Of a stretch of DNA of 64,000 nucleotides, positions 12,231 through 24,079 are shown in pieces; the first letter of the stretch is position 1; each line of letters begins with the position of its first letter. The translations under genes and the position numbers were made by a program. The notes under the pieces are model-generated. The model was not told the origin of the DNA. It was given only the letters and a program-made list of their open reading frames with translations, and searched no databases. This stretch comes from Trichomonas vaginalis G3 (taxonomy: Eukaryota > Parabasalia > Trichomonadida > Trichomonadidae): the NCBI RefSeq assembly GCF_026262505.1, contig NC_067205.1, positions 21,077,645 through 21,141,644 of the forward strand, in the 5' to 3' direction.

Positions 12231-12984
12231 AAAATTCAATGAGGTGAGAAAAGAGGTGAGATCTCACCTCTTCACCTAAACATTATTTTTGGGTCATTTA
12301 CGCTCATTACGAAGAAATCATGACAAAACATATACGAAGAAATCATGACAAAATATAAACGTTCATTCCGATGAAGAAATCATGAAAATTCAATGAGGTG
12401 AGAAAAGAGGTGAGATCTCACCTCTTCACCTAAAATATATTTTTGTCTGATTTACGCTCATTACGATGAAGAAATCATGACAAAACATTTACGAAGAAGA
12501 AATCATGACAAAGCATATACGCTCATTACGATGAAGAAATCATGACAAAACATTTACGATGAAGAAGTCTTGACAAAGCATATACGTTCATGTTTGACAC
12601 ATTCATTTACACTCATTACGATGAAGAAATCATGACAAAACATATACAATGAAGAAATCATGAGATTAGAAATGAGATTAGAAATGAGGTTAGATCTAAC
12701 CATCTACCCTAAACATTATTTTTAGTCGTTTACGTTCATTACGATGAAGAAGTTTCGACACATTCATTTACGCTCATTACGATAAAATCATCATGACAAA
12801 ACATATACGTTCATTACGATGAAGAAATCATGAAAATTCAATGAGGTGAGAAAAGAGGTGAGATCTAACCATCTACCCTAAACATTATTTTTGGATCATT
12901 TACACTCATTCCGATGAAGAAGTTTCGACAAAACATTAACGATAAAATCATCATGACAAAACATTAACGTTCATTACGATGAAG
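12231..12984 (+). repeat. D block, unit 2
   Basis: Palindromes 12251-12272, 12405-12426 and 12688-12701 (TTAG type); chimera 12855-12870. Confidence 0.93.
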
Positions 12985-13178
12985 TGTTCTGATGAAGTCA
13001 TAACTGCCTTCCTCCTGTGTTGTTGTCTAAATGTCATGTTGTCTCATTTTTTCAGAGAAGTTAAATGACCTGGTAGCACATGGTAACATGGTAGCACCTT
13101 CAGTTCTTCAAAAATAATTAATTATTGAATGACCTAAAAACCATTAATGAAAACATTATTTTTGGATCATTTACACTC
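12985..13178 (+). repeat. E module, unit 3
   Basis: Same as in unit 2, but here followed by a palindrome linker (13179-13508, palindrome 13293-13314) and F. Confidence 0.9.
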
Positions 13179-13508
13179 ATTACGATGAAGAAGTTTCGAC
13201 AAAACATTAACGTTCATTACGATGAAGAAGTTTTGACAAAACATATACGTTCATTACGATGAAGAAATCATGAAAATTCAATGAGGTGAGAAAAGAGGTG
13301 AGATCTCACCTCTTCACCTAAACATTATTTTTGGGTCATTTACGCTCATTACGATGAAGAAATCATGACAAAACATTTACGAAGAAATCATGACAAAACA
13401 TTTACGAAGAAGTTTTGACAAAACATATACGTTCATTACGATGAAGAAATCATGACAAAACATTTACGAAGAAGTTTTGACAAAACATATACGTTCATTA
13501 CGATGAAG

Positions 13509-13947
13509 TTTATTTCCTGCTGTGTTGTCAAAATGTCATGTTGTCACACTTTTTCAGAGAAGTTAAATGACCGAGTGACACATGGTGACGTAGTGACACC
13601 TTCAGTTCTTCAAAAATAAGTCATAACTGCCTTCCTCCTGTGTTGTTGTCTAAATGTCATGTTGTCTCATTTTTTCAGAGAAGTTAAATGACCGAGTGAC
13701 ACATGGTGACGTAGTGACACCTTCAGTTCTTCAAAAATAAGTCATAACTGCCTTCCTCCTGTGTTGTTGTCAAAATGTCATGAGTTAAATTACCTGGTGA
13801 CCGAGTGACACCTTCAGTTCTTCAAAAATAAGTCATAACTGCCTTCCTCCTGTGTTGTTGTCTAAATGTCATGTTGTCTCATTTTTTCAGAGAAGTTAAA
13901 TGACCTGGTGACACATGGTGACGTAGTGACACCTTCAGTTCTTCAAA
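13509..13947 (+). repeat. F array, unit 3: four ~91-121 bp repeats
   Basis: Repeats start near 13509, 13621, 13742 and 13833. Each runs from a GTGTTGTTGTC(A/T)AAATGTCATG stretch through TTTTTTCAGAGAAGTTAAATGA to a GTGAC-rich stretch (GGTGACACATGGTGACG, then TAGTGACACC) and TTCAGTTCTTCAAAAATAA. The third copy is ~30 bp short, having lost the T-rich and part of the GTGAC-rich stretch. A T-run plus CAG resembles a splice acceptor, but no exon can be shown. Confidence 0.92.
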
Positions 13948-14150
13948 AATAATTAATTATTGAATAACCTGAAACCATGAACGTAAACATTATTTTTGGA
14001 TCATTTACGCTCATTACGATGAAGTTTTGACACGAAGTGAAGAATTGCACTTCGTCAAAAAAGTGAAGGTTCCCGACGGTTTCAAACCGCCATACTTTAC
14101 ATTTTGTACAAAAATATTGTGAGTAAATGAACTCATTATTTTTTGCATCA
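13948..14150 (+). repeat. G module, unit 3
   Basis: Begins with the palindrome AATAATTAATTATT (13948-13961). It holds one diverged copy of the 44 bp hairpin element (AAGAATTGCACTTCG where A blocks have AAGATTTGCACTTCG). It then runs into non-repeated sequence with CGGTTT-C-AAACCG (14077-14089) and the 12 bp palindrome TTTTGTACAAAA (14102-14113), ending TTTTTTGCATCATGAC. This is the least monomer-like sequence in the unit. No gene is seen. Confidence 0.9.
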
Positions 14151-14289
14151 TGACAAAACATATACGAAGAAATCATGACAAAACATTTACGCTCATTACG
14201 ATGAAGAAGTCATGAAAATTCATGAGGTGAGAAAAGAGGTGAGAAAAGAGGTGAGATCTCACCTCTTCACCTAAACATTATTTTTGGGT

Positions 14290-14770
14290 CATTTACGTTC
14301 ATTACGAAGAAATCATGACAAAACCTATACGAAGAAATCATGACAAAACATTTACGATGAAGAAGTCATGACAAAGCATATACGATGAAGTTTCGACAAA
14401 TCATTTACGTTCATCATGTTTGACAAACATTACGATGAAATCATGACAAAACATTTACGATGAAACATGACAAAACATTACGAAAAATCATGACAAAACA
14501 TTTACGATGAAGTCATGACAAAACATATACGAAGAAGTTTCGACAAAACATGTACGATGAAATCATGACAAAAACATAACGAGAAAGTTTGACAAAACAT
14601 ATAACGAAGAAAAGTCATGACAAAACATAAACGAAGAATCATGACAAACATAAACGAAGAAAATCATGACAAAACATAAACGAAGAAATCATGACAAAAC
14701 ATTTACGATGAAGAAGTCATGACAAAGCATAAACGAAGAAGTCATGACAAAACATAAACGAAGAAATCAT
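14290..14770 (+). repeat. C' segment, unit 3
   Basis: Monomers leading from the G/palindrome segment into A1. The part at 14415-14660 has many length changes (CATTACG, ATAACGAGAAAG and similar) and cannot be phased cleanly. Confidence 0.82.
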
Positions 14771-15840
14771 GACAAAACATGTACGTTCATGTTTGACAAA
14801 GCATATACGATGAAGTTTTGACAAAACATTTACGATGAAGTCTTGACAAATCATATACGAAGAAGTCATGACAAAACATTTACGAAGAAGTCTTGACAAA
14901 TCATTTACGAAGAAGTCTTGACACGAAGTGAAGATTTGCACTTCGTCAAAAAAGTGAAGGTTCGACAAAACATTTACGTTCATGTTTGACAAAGCATATA
15001 CGATGAAGTTTTTGACACGAAGTGAAGATTTGCACTTCGTCAAAAAAGTGAAGGTTCGACAAAACATTTACGTTCATGTTTGACAAAGCATATACGATGA
15101 AGTTTCGACAAAACATATACGTTCATGTTTGACAAAGCATATACGATGAAGTTTTGACACGAAGTGAAGATTTGCACTTCGTCAAAAAAGTGAAGGTTCG
15201 ACAAAACATTTACGTTCATGTTTGACAAAGCATATACGATGAAGTTTTGACACGAAGTGAAGATTTGCACTTCGTCAAAAAAGTGAAGGTTCGACAAAAC
15301 ATTTACGTTCATGTTTGACAAAACATATACGTTCATGTTTGACAAAGCATATACGATGAAGTTTTGACAAAACATTTACGAAGAAGTCTTGACAAATCAT
15401 TTACGAAGAAGTCTTGACACGAAGTGAAGATTTGCACTTCGTCAAAAAAGTGAAGGTTCGACAAAACATTTACGTTCATGTTTGACAAAGCATATACGAT
15501 GAAGTTTTGACACGAAGTGAAGATTTGCACTTCGTCAAAAAAGTGAAGGTTCGACAAAACATTTACGTTAATGTTTGACAAAGCATATACGATGAAGTTT
15601 TGACACGAAGTGAAGATTTGCACTTCGTCAAAAAAGTGAAGGTTCGACAAAACATTTACGTTCATGTTTGACAAAGCATATACGATGAAGTTTTGACACG
15701 AAGTGAAGATTTGCACTTCGTCAAAAAAGTGAAGGTTCGACAAAACATATACGTTCATGTTTGACAAAGCATATACGATGAAGTTTTGACAAAACATTTA
15801 CGATGAAGTCTTGACAAATCATATACGAAGAAGTCATGAC
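14771..15840 (+). repeat. A1 block, unit 3
   Basis: Shows the cleanest 93 bp periodicity: hairpin elements begin at 15509, 15602 and 15695. The single-base variant TTACGTTAATG in place of TTACGTTCATG occurs once, near 15566, and recurs at matching places in other A blocks as a phase marker. Confidence 0.93.
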
Positions 15841-16251
15841 AAAACATTTACGATGAAATCTTGACAAAACATTTACGATGAAATCTTGACAAAGCATATA
15901 CGATGAAATCATGACAAAACATTTACGATGAAATCATGACAAAACATTTACGAAGAAATCATGACAAAACATTTACGATGAAGTCATGACAAAACATATA
16001 CGAAGAAGTTTCGACAAAACATGTACGATGAAATCATGACAAAACATATACGATGAAGTTTTGACAAAACATATACGAAGAAGTCATGACAAAACATAAA
16101 CGAAGAAGTCATGACAAAACATAAACGAAGAAATCATGACAAAACATAAACGAAGAAATCATGACAAAACATTTACGATGAAGAAGTCATGACAAAGCAT
16201 AAACGAAGAAATCATGACAAATCATTTACGTTCATTACGATGAAGAAATCA
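15840..16251 (+). repeat. Inter-A monomers, unit 3
   Basis: Hairpin-free monomers with ATGAAATC and AAGAAATC tails, resembling the C' segments that precede A in units 4-6. Their place between two A blocks suggests an internal duplication of C' plus A. Confidence 0.8.
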
Positions 16252-18210
16252 TGACAAAACATGTACGTTCATGTTTGACAAAGCATATACGATGAAGTTT
16301 GACAAAACATTTACGATGAAGTCTTGACAAATCATATACGAAGAAGTCATGACAAAACATTTACGAAGAAGTCTTGACAAATCATTTACGAAGAAGTCTT
16401 GACACGAAGTGAAGATTTGCACTTCGTCAAAAAAGTGAAGGTTCGACAAAACATTTACGTTCATGTTTGACAAAGCATATACGATGAAGTTTTGACACGA
16501 AGTGAAGATTTGCACTTCGTCAAAAAAGTGAAGGTTCGACAAAACATTTACGTTCATGTTTGACAAAACATATACGTTCATGTTTGACAAAGCATATACG
16601 ATGAAGTTTTGACACGAAGTGAAGATTTGCACTTCGTCAAAAAAGTGAAGGTTCGACAAAAACATTTACGTTCATGTTTGACAAAACATATACGTTCATG
16701 TTTGACAAAGCATATACGATGAAGTTTTGACAAAACATTTACGAAGAAGTCTTGACAAATCATTTACGAAGAAGTCTTGACACGAAGTGAAGATTTGCAC
16801 TTCGTCAAAAAAGTGAAGGTTCGACAAAACATTTACGTTCATGTTTGACAAAGCATATACGATGAAGTTTTGACACGAAGTGAAGATTTGCACTTCGTCA
16901 AAAAAGTGAAGGTTCGACAAAACATTTACGTTAATGTTTGACAAAGCATATACGATGAAGTTTTGACACGAAGTGAAGATTTGCACTTCGTCAAAAAAGT
17001 GAAGGTTCGACAAAACATTTACGTTCATGTTTGACAAAGCATATACGATGAAGTTTTGACACGAAGTGAAGATTTGCACTTCGTCAAAAAAGTGAAGGTT
17101 CGACAAAACATATACGTTCATGTTTGACAAAGCATATACGATGAAGTTTTGACAAAACATTTACGATGAAGTCTTGACAAATCATATACGAAGAAGTCAT
17201 GACAAAACATTTACGAAGAAGTCTTGACAAATCATTTACGAAGAAGTCTTGACACGAAGTGAAGATTTGCACTTCGTCAAAAAAGTGAAGGTTCGACAAA
17301 ACATTTACGTTCATGTTTGACAAAACATATACGTTCATGTTTGACAAAGCATATACGATGAAGTTTTGACACGAAGTGAAGATTTGCACTTCGTCAAAAA
17401 AGTGAAGGTTCGACAAAACATTTACGTTAATGTTTGACAAAGCATATACGATGAAGTTTTGACACGAAGTGAAGATTTGCACTTCGTCAAAAAAGTGAAG
17501 GTTCGACAAAACATTTACGTTCATGTTTGACAAAGCATATACGATGAAGTTTCGACAAACATATACGTTCATGTTTGACAAAGCATATACGATGAAGTTT
17601 CGACAAAACATATACGTTCATGTTTGACAAAGCATATACGATGAAGTTTTGACAAAACATTTACGATGAAGTCTTGACAAATCATATACGAAGAAGTCAT
17701 GACAAAACATTTACGAAGAAGTCTTGACAAATCATTTACGAAGAAGTCTTGACACGAAGTGAAGATTTGCACTTCGTCAAAAAAGTGAAGGTTCGACAAA
17801 ACATTTACGTTCATGTTTGACAAAACATATACGTTCATGTTTGACAAAGCATATACGATGAAGTTTTGACAAGAAGTGAAGATTTGCACTTCGTCAAAAA
17901 AGTGAAGGTTCGACAAAACATTTACGTTAATGTTTGACAAAGCATATACGATGAAGTTTCGACAAAACATATACGTTCATGTTTGACAAAGCATATACGA
18001 TGAAGTTTTGACAAAACATTTACGATGAAGTCATGACAAAACATTTACGAAGAAGTCTTGACAAATCATTTACGAAGAAGTCTTGACAAAACATATACGA
18101 TGAAGTTTTGACACGAAGTGAAGATTTGCACTTCGTCAAAAAAGTGAAGGTTCGACAAAACATATACGTTCATGTTTGACAAAGCATATACGAAGAAGTC
18201 TTGACAAAAC
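16252..18210 (+). repeat. A2 block, unit 3
   Basis: Anchor monomers with ATGAAGTC tails that follow an ATGAAGTTTT tail begin at 16301, 17151, 17651 and 18010, giving sub-array spacings of 850, 500 and 359 bp. The right end matches the MITE-free A-block ends of units 4-11. Confidence 0.88.
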
Positions 18211-18386
18211 ATATTCGAAGAAGTCATGACAAAACATATACGCTCATGTTTGACAAAACATATACGAAGAAATCATGACAAAACATTTACGCTCATTACG
18301 ATGAAGAAGTCATGAAAATTCATGAGGTGAGAAAAGAGGTGAGAAAAGAGGTGAGATCTCACCTCTTCACCTAAACATTATTTTTG

Positions 18387-18645
18387 GGTCATTTACGTTC
18401 ATTACGAAGAAATCATGACAAAACCTATACGAAGAAATCATGACAAAACATTTACGATGAAGAAGTCATGACAAAGCATATACGATGAAGTTTCGACAAA
18501 TCATTTACGTTCATGTTTGACAAAGCATATACGATGAAATCATGACAAAACATATACGAAGAAGTTTCGACAAAACATGTACGATGAAATCATGACAAAA
18601 CATATACGATGAAGTTTTGACAAAACATATACGAAGAAGTCATGA
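18387..18645 (+). repeat. Short C segment, unit 3
   Basis: Only the first ~260 bp of a C block is present before an abrupt return to A-type monomers near 18640, inside an AGTCATGACAAAACAT stretch common to both types. Confidence 0.8.
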
Positions 18646-19960
18646 CAAAACATTTACGAAGAAGTCTTGACAAATCATTTACGAAGAAGTCTTGACACGA
18701 AGTGAAGATTTGCACTTCGTCAAAAAAGTGAAGGTTCGACAAAACATTTACGTTCATGTTTGACAAAACATATACGTTCATGTTTGACAAAGCATATACG
18801 ATGAAGTTTTGACACGAAGTGAAGATTTGCACTTCGTCAAAAAAGTGAAGGTTCGACAAAACATTTACGTTCATGTTTGACAAAGCATATACGATGAAGT
18901 TTTGACACGAAGTGAAGATTTGCACTTCGTCAAAAAAGTGAAGGTTCGACAAAACATATACGTTCATGTTTGACAAAGCATATACGATGAAGTTTTGACA
19001 AAACATTTACGATGAAGTCTTGACAAATCATATACGAAGAAGTCATGACAAAACATTTACGAAGAAGTCTTGACAAATCATTTACGAAGAAGTCTTGACA
19101 CGAAGTGAAGATTTGCACTTCGTCAAAAAAGTGAAGGTTCGACAAAACATTTACGTTCATGTTTGACAAAACATATACGTTCATGTTTGACAAAGCATAT
19201 ACGATGAAGTTTTGACACGAAGTGAAGATTTGCACTTCGTCAAAAAAGTGAAGTTTCGACAAAAACATATACGTTCATGTTTGACAAAGCATATACGATG
19301 AAGTTTTGACACGAAGTGAAGATTTGCACTTCGTCAAAAAAGTGAAGGTTCGACAAAACATTTACGTTCATGTTTGACAAAGCATATACGATGAAGTTTC
19401 GACAAAACATATACGTTCATGTTTGACAAAGCATATACGATGAAGTTTTGACAAAAACATTTACGAAGAAGTCTTGACACGAAGTGAAGATTTGCACTTC
19501 GTCAAAAAAGTGAAGGTTCGACAAAACATTTACGTTCATGTTTGACAAAACATATACGTTCATGTTTGACAAAGCATATACGATGAAGTCTTGACAAAAC
19601 ATATACGATGAAGTTTTGACACGAAGTGAAGATTTGCATTTCGTCAAAAAAGTGAAGGTTCGACAAAACATTTACGTTAATGTTTGACAAAGCATATACG
19701 ATGAAGTTTTGACACGAAGTGAAGATTTGCACTTCGTCAAAAAGTGAAGGTTCGACAAAACATTTACGTTCATGTTTGACAAAGCATATACGATGAAGTT
19801 TCGACAAAACATATACGTTCATGTTTGACAAAGCATATACGATGAAGTTTTGACACGAAGTGAAGATTTGCACTTCGTCAAAAAAGTGAAGGTTCGACAA
19901 AACATATACGTTCATGTTTGACAAAGCATATACGAAGAAGTCTTGACAAAACATATTCGA
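18645..19960 (+). repeat. A3 block, unit 3
   Basis: Resembles the right part of the A blocks in units 1-2 and leads into the B palindromes and the inverted-repeat insert, as those do. The TTAATG variant recurs near 19677. Confidence 0.88.
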
Positions 19961-20029
19961 AGAAGTCATGACAAAACATATACGCTCATGTTTGACAAAA
20001 CATATACGAAGAAATCATGACAAAACATT

Positions 20030-20312
20030 TACGCTCATTACGATGAAGAAGTCATGAAAATTCATGAGGTGAGAAAAGAGGTGAGAAAAGAGGTGAGATC
20101 TCACCTCTTCACCTAAACATTATTTTTGGGTCATTTACGTTCATTACGAAGAAGTCATGACAAAACCTATACGAAGAAATCATGACAAAACATTTACGCT
20201 CATTTCGATGAAGAAGTCATGAAAATTCATGAGGTGAGAAAAGAGGTGAGAAAAGAGGTGAGATCTCACCTCTTCACCTAAACATTATTTTTGGGTCATT
20301 TACGTTCATTAC
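20030..20312 (+). repeat. B segment, unit 3: two palindromes before the insert
   Basis: Palindromes at 20088-20109 and 20253-20274. The third palindrome module present in units 1 and 2 is missing, but the junction with the insert is the same. Confidence 0.92.
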
Positions 20313-20559
20313 GAAGATGTTATACCATCTAAGAACTTGCGATTTTCATACGGAATCTCTTCTCTCGGTTTTTCGAGGGAAGCAATCATATGAGGAAATT
20401 CTTCTAAAAGTTCTTTTGTCTGATTTACATCTAATGAAAAAGTTTAGAAGAATTTTCTTATTCTTTCTGGCTTATTTTGTTTTTCCAGTACTCCCGCTCT
20501 AATGGTCCCAGATGTGTTGACTTTGACTCTCTCAAGTTCTTAGATGGTATAACATCTTC
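20313..20559. mobile_element. MITE-like insert, copy 3
   Basis: Same element and insertion junctions, with one T fewer near 20476. The right flank (ACGCCTCCTTCATAATC after the TIR) is also shared and is not satellite-like, so it may be an outer part of the insertion. Confidence 0.75.
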
Positions 20560-20986
20560 AACGCCTCCTTCATAATCTTGACAAAGCATATACGAAGAAG
20601 TCTTGACAAAGCATTACGAAGAAGTTTACATGAAAACAAAACATTTACGAAGAAGTCTTGACAAATCATTTACGAAGAAGTCTTGACAAAACATATACGA
20701 TGAAGTTTTGACACGAAGTGAAGATTTGCACTTCGTCAAAAAAGTGAAGGTTCGACAAAACATATACGTTCATGTTTGACAAAGCATATACGAAGAAGTC
20801 TTGACAAAACATATTCGAAGAAGTCATGACAAAACATATACGCTCATGTTTGACAAAACATATACGAAGAAATCATGACAAAACATTTACGCTCATTACG
20901 ATGAAGAAGTCATGAAAATTCATGAGGTGAGAAAAGAGGTGAGAAAAGAGGTGAGATCTCACCTCTTCACCTAAACATTATTTTTG
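20560..20986 (+). repeat. Post-insert monomers and palindrome, unit 3
   Basis: Slightly rearranged at 20605-20640 (an AAGTTTACATGAAAAC stretch replaces one or two monomers); palindrome at 20946-20967. Confidence 0.82.
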
Positions 20987-22020
20987 GGTCATTTACGTTC
21001 ATTACGAAGAAGTCATGACAAAACCTATACGAAGAAATCATGACAAAACATTTACGATGAAGAAGTCATGACAAAGCATATACGATGAAGTTTCGACAAA
21101 TCATTTACGTTCATGTTTGACAAAGCATATACGATGAAATCATGACAAAACATATACGAAGAAGTTTCGACAAAACATGTACGATGAAATCATGACAAAA
21201 CATATACGATGAAGTTTTGACAAAACATATACGAAGAAGTCATGACAAAACATAAACGAAGAAGTCATGACAAAACATTTACGATGAAGAAGTCATGACA
21301 AAACATAAACGAAGAAATCATGACAAAACATTTACGATGAAGAAGTCATGACAAAGCATAAACGAAGAAATCATGACAAATCATTTACGTTCATTACGAT
21401 GAAGAAATCATGACAAAACATGTACGTTCATGTTTGACAAAACATTTACGATGAAGAAATCATGACAAAACATAAACGAAGAAATCATGACAATCATTTA
21501 CATTCATTACGATGAAGAAGTCATGACAAAACATGTACGTTCATGTTTGACAAAACATTTACGATGAAGTTTCGACAAAACATTTACACTCATTACGATG
21601 AAGAAGTCATGACAAATCATTTACGTTCATTACGATGAAGAAGTCTTGACAAAACATTTACGCTCATGTTTGACAAAACATTTACACTCATTACGATGAA
21701 GAAGTCTTGACAAAGCATATACGTTCATTACGATGAAGAAGTCATGACAAAACATATACGCTCATGTTTGACAAAACATATACGCTCATGTTTGACAAAA
21801 CATATACGCTCATTACGATGAAGAAATCATGACAAAACATTTACGATGAAGTAGTGACAAAACATATACGATGAAGAAGTCTTGACAAAACATTTACGCT
21901 CATGTTTGACAAAGCATATACGTTCATTACGATGAAGAAGTCATGACAAAGCATATACGATGAAATCATGACAAAACATAAACGAAGAAATCATGACAAA
22001 ACATTTCGATGAAGAAATCA
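20987..22020 (+). repeat. C block, unit 3
   Basis: Has the 38 bp segment and three copies of the ATACGCTCATGTTTGAC monomer (21750-21815), against one in units 1-2 and two elsewhere. Confidence 0.9.
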
Positions 22021-22776
22021 TGAAAATTCAATGAGGTGAGAAAAGAGGTGAGATCTCACCTCTTCACCTAAACATTATTTTTGGGTCATTTACGCTCATT
22101 ACGAAGAAATCATGACAAAACATATACGAAGAAATCATGACAAAATATAAACGTTCATTCCGATGAAGAAATCATGAAAATTCAATGAGGTGAGAAAAGA
22201 GGTGAGATCTCACCTCTTCACCTAAAATATATTTTTGTCTGATTTACGCTCATTACGATGAAGAAATCATGACAAAACATTTACGAAGAAGAAATCATGA
22301 CAAAGCATATACGCTCATTACGATGAAGAAATCATGACAAAACATTTACGATGAAGAAGTCTTGACAAAGCATATACGTTCATGTTTGACACATTCATTT
22401 ACACTCATTACGATGAAGAAATCATGACAAAACATATACAATGAAGAAATCATGAGATTAGAAATGAGATTAGAAATGAGGTTAGATCTAACCATCTACC
22501 CTAAACATTATTTTTAGTCGTTTACGTTCATTACGATGAAGAAGTTTCGACACATTCATTTACGCTCATTACGATAAAATCATCATGACAAAACATATAC
22601 GTTCATTACGATGAAGAAATCATGAAAATTCAATGAGGTGAGAAAAGAGGTGAGATCTAACCATCTACCCTAAACATTATTTTTGGATCATTTACACTCA
22701 TTCCGATGAAGAAGTTTCGACAAAACATTAACGATAAAATCATCATGACAAAACATTAACGTTCATTACGATGAAG
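22021..22776 (+). repeat. D block, unit 3
   Basis: Palindromes 22043-22064, 22197-22218 and 22480-22493 (TTAG type); chimera 22647-22662. Confidence 0.93.
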
Positions 22777-22970
22777 TGTTCTGATGAAGTCATAACTGCC
22801 TTCCTCCTGTGTTGTTGTCTAAATGTCATGTTGTCTCATTTTTTCAGAGAAGTTAAATGACCTGGTAGCACATGGTAACATGGTAGCACCTTCAGTTCTT
22901 CAAAAATAATTAATTATTGAATGACCTAAAAACCATTAATGAAAACATTATTTTTGGATCATTTACACTC
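22777..22970 (+). repeat. E module, unit 4
   Basis: Followed by linker with palindrome 23084-23105. Confidence 0.9.
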
Positions 22971-23300
22971 ATTACGATGAAGAAGTTTCGACAAAACATT
23001 AACGTTCATTACGATGAAGAAGTTTTGACAAAACATATACGTTCATTACGATGAAGAAATCATGAAATTCAATGAGGTGAGAAAAGAGGTGAGATCTCAC
23101 CTCTTCACCTAAACATTATTTTGGGTCATTTACGCTCATTACGATGAAGAAATCATGACAAAACATTTACGAAAGAAGTTTTGACAAAACATATACGAAG
23201 AAGTTTTGACAAAACATATACGTTCATTACGATGAAGAAATCATGACAAAACATTTACGAAGAAGTTTTGACAAAAACATATACGTTCATTACGATGAAG

Positions 23301-23738
23301 TTTATTTCCTGCTGTGTTGTCAAAATGTCATGTTGTCACACTTTTTCAGAGAAGTTAAATGACCGAGTGACACATGGTGACGTAGTGACACCTTCAGTTC
23401 TTCAAAAATAAGTCATAACTGCCTTCCTCCTGTGTTGTTGTCTAAATGTCATGTTGTCTCATTTTTTCAGAGAAGTTAAATGACCGAGTGACACATGGTG
23501 ACGTAGTGACACCTTCAGTTCTTCAAAAATAAGTCATAACTGCCTTCCTCCTGTGTTGTTGTCAAAATGTCATGAGTTAAATTACCTGGTGACCGAGTGA
23601 CACCTTCAGTTCTTCAAAAATAAGTCATAACTGCCTTCCTCCTGTGTTGTTGTCTAAATGTCATGTTGTCTCATTTTTTCAGAGAAGTTAAATGACCTGG
23701 TGACACATGGTGACGTAGTGACACCTTCAGTTCTTCAA
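23301..23738 (+). repeat. F array, unit 4 (four copies)
   Basis: Same four-copy layout, with the short third copy. Confidence 0.92.
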
Positions 23739-23938
23739 AATAATTAATTATTGAATAACCTGAAACCATGAACGTAAACATTATTTTTGGATCATTTACG
23801 CTCATTACGATGAAGTTTTGACACGAAGTGAAGAATTGCACTTCGTCAAAAAAGTGAAGGTTCCGACGGTTTCAAACCGCCATACTTTACATTTTGTACA
23901 AAATATTGTGAGTAAATGAACTCATTATTTTTTGCATC
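23739..23938 (+). repeat. G module, unit 4
   Basis: Same module; one C fewer before GACGG and one A fewer after TTGTAC. Confidence 0.9.
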
Positions 23939-24079
23939 ATGACAAAACATATACGAAGAAATCATGACAAAACATTTACGCTCATTACGATGAAGAAGTC
24001 ATGAAAATTCATGAGGTGAGAAAAGAGGTGAGAAAAGAGGTGAGATCTCACCTCTTCACCTAAACATTATTTTTGGGTC

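Larger units (their letters stand above)
6971..12984 (+). repeat. HOR unit 2 (6014 bp, MITE-bearing, lacks F and G)
   Basis: E (6971-7164) is followed after about 55 bp by an A block (7221-10065) with no F or G module between. Then come B, the insert (10547-10793), C and D. From B onward it is almost base-for-base the same as unit 1. The shortcut from E to A is the only one of its kind in the window and looks like an unequal exchange between monomers near 7221-7240. Confidence 0.85.
12985..22776 (+). repeat. HOR unit 3 (9792 bp, composite)
   Basis: Order: E, palindrome linker, F (four copies), G, palindrome 14246-14267, C' (14290-14770), A1 (14771-15840), inter-block monomers (15840-16250), A2 (16252-18210), palindrome 18346-18367, short C (18387-18645), A3 (18645-19960), two B palindromes, insert (20313-20559), C and D. 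A2 ends in the MITE-free way seen in units 4-11, and A3 ends in the MITE-bearing way of units 1-2. The unit therefore carries both lineages, with a switch near 18640. Confidence 0.82.

Noticed and set aside
13650-13690. Splice acceptor (CTCATTTTTTCAG followed by AGAAG) in F and E
   Set aside because: Matches the acceptor pattern, but there is no donor, no exon and no coding frame nearby; T-rich runs with CAG arise by chance in AT-rich DNA.
13943-14176. 77-codon minus-strand frame over the G module, recurring in most units
   Set aside because: It recurs because the DNA is duplicated, ends in satellite monomers on both sides, and has no recognisable domain. The version in unit 8 differs at its start.
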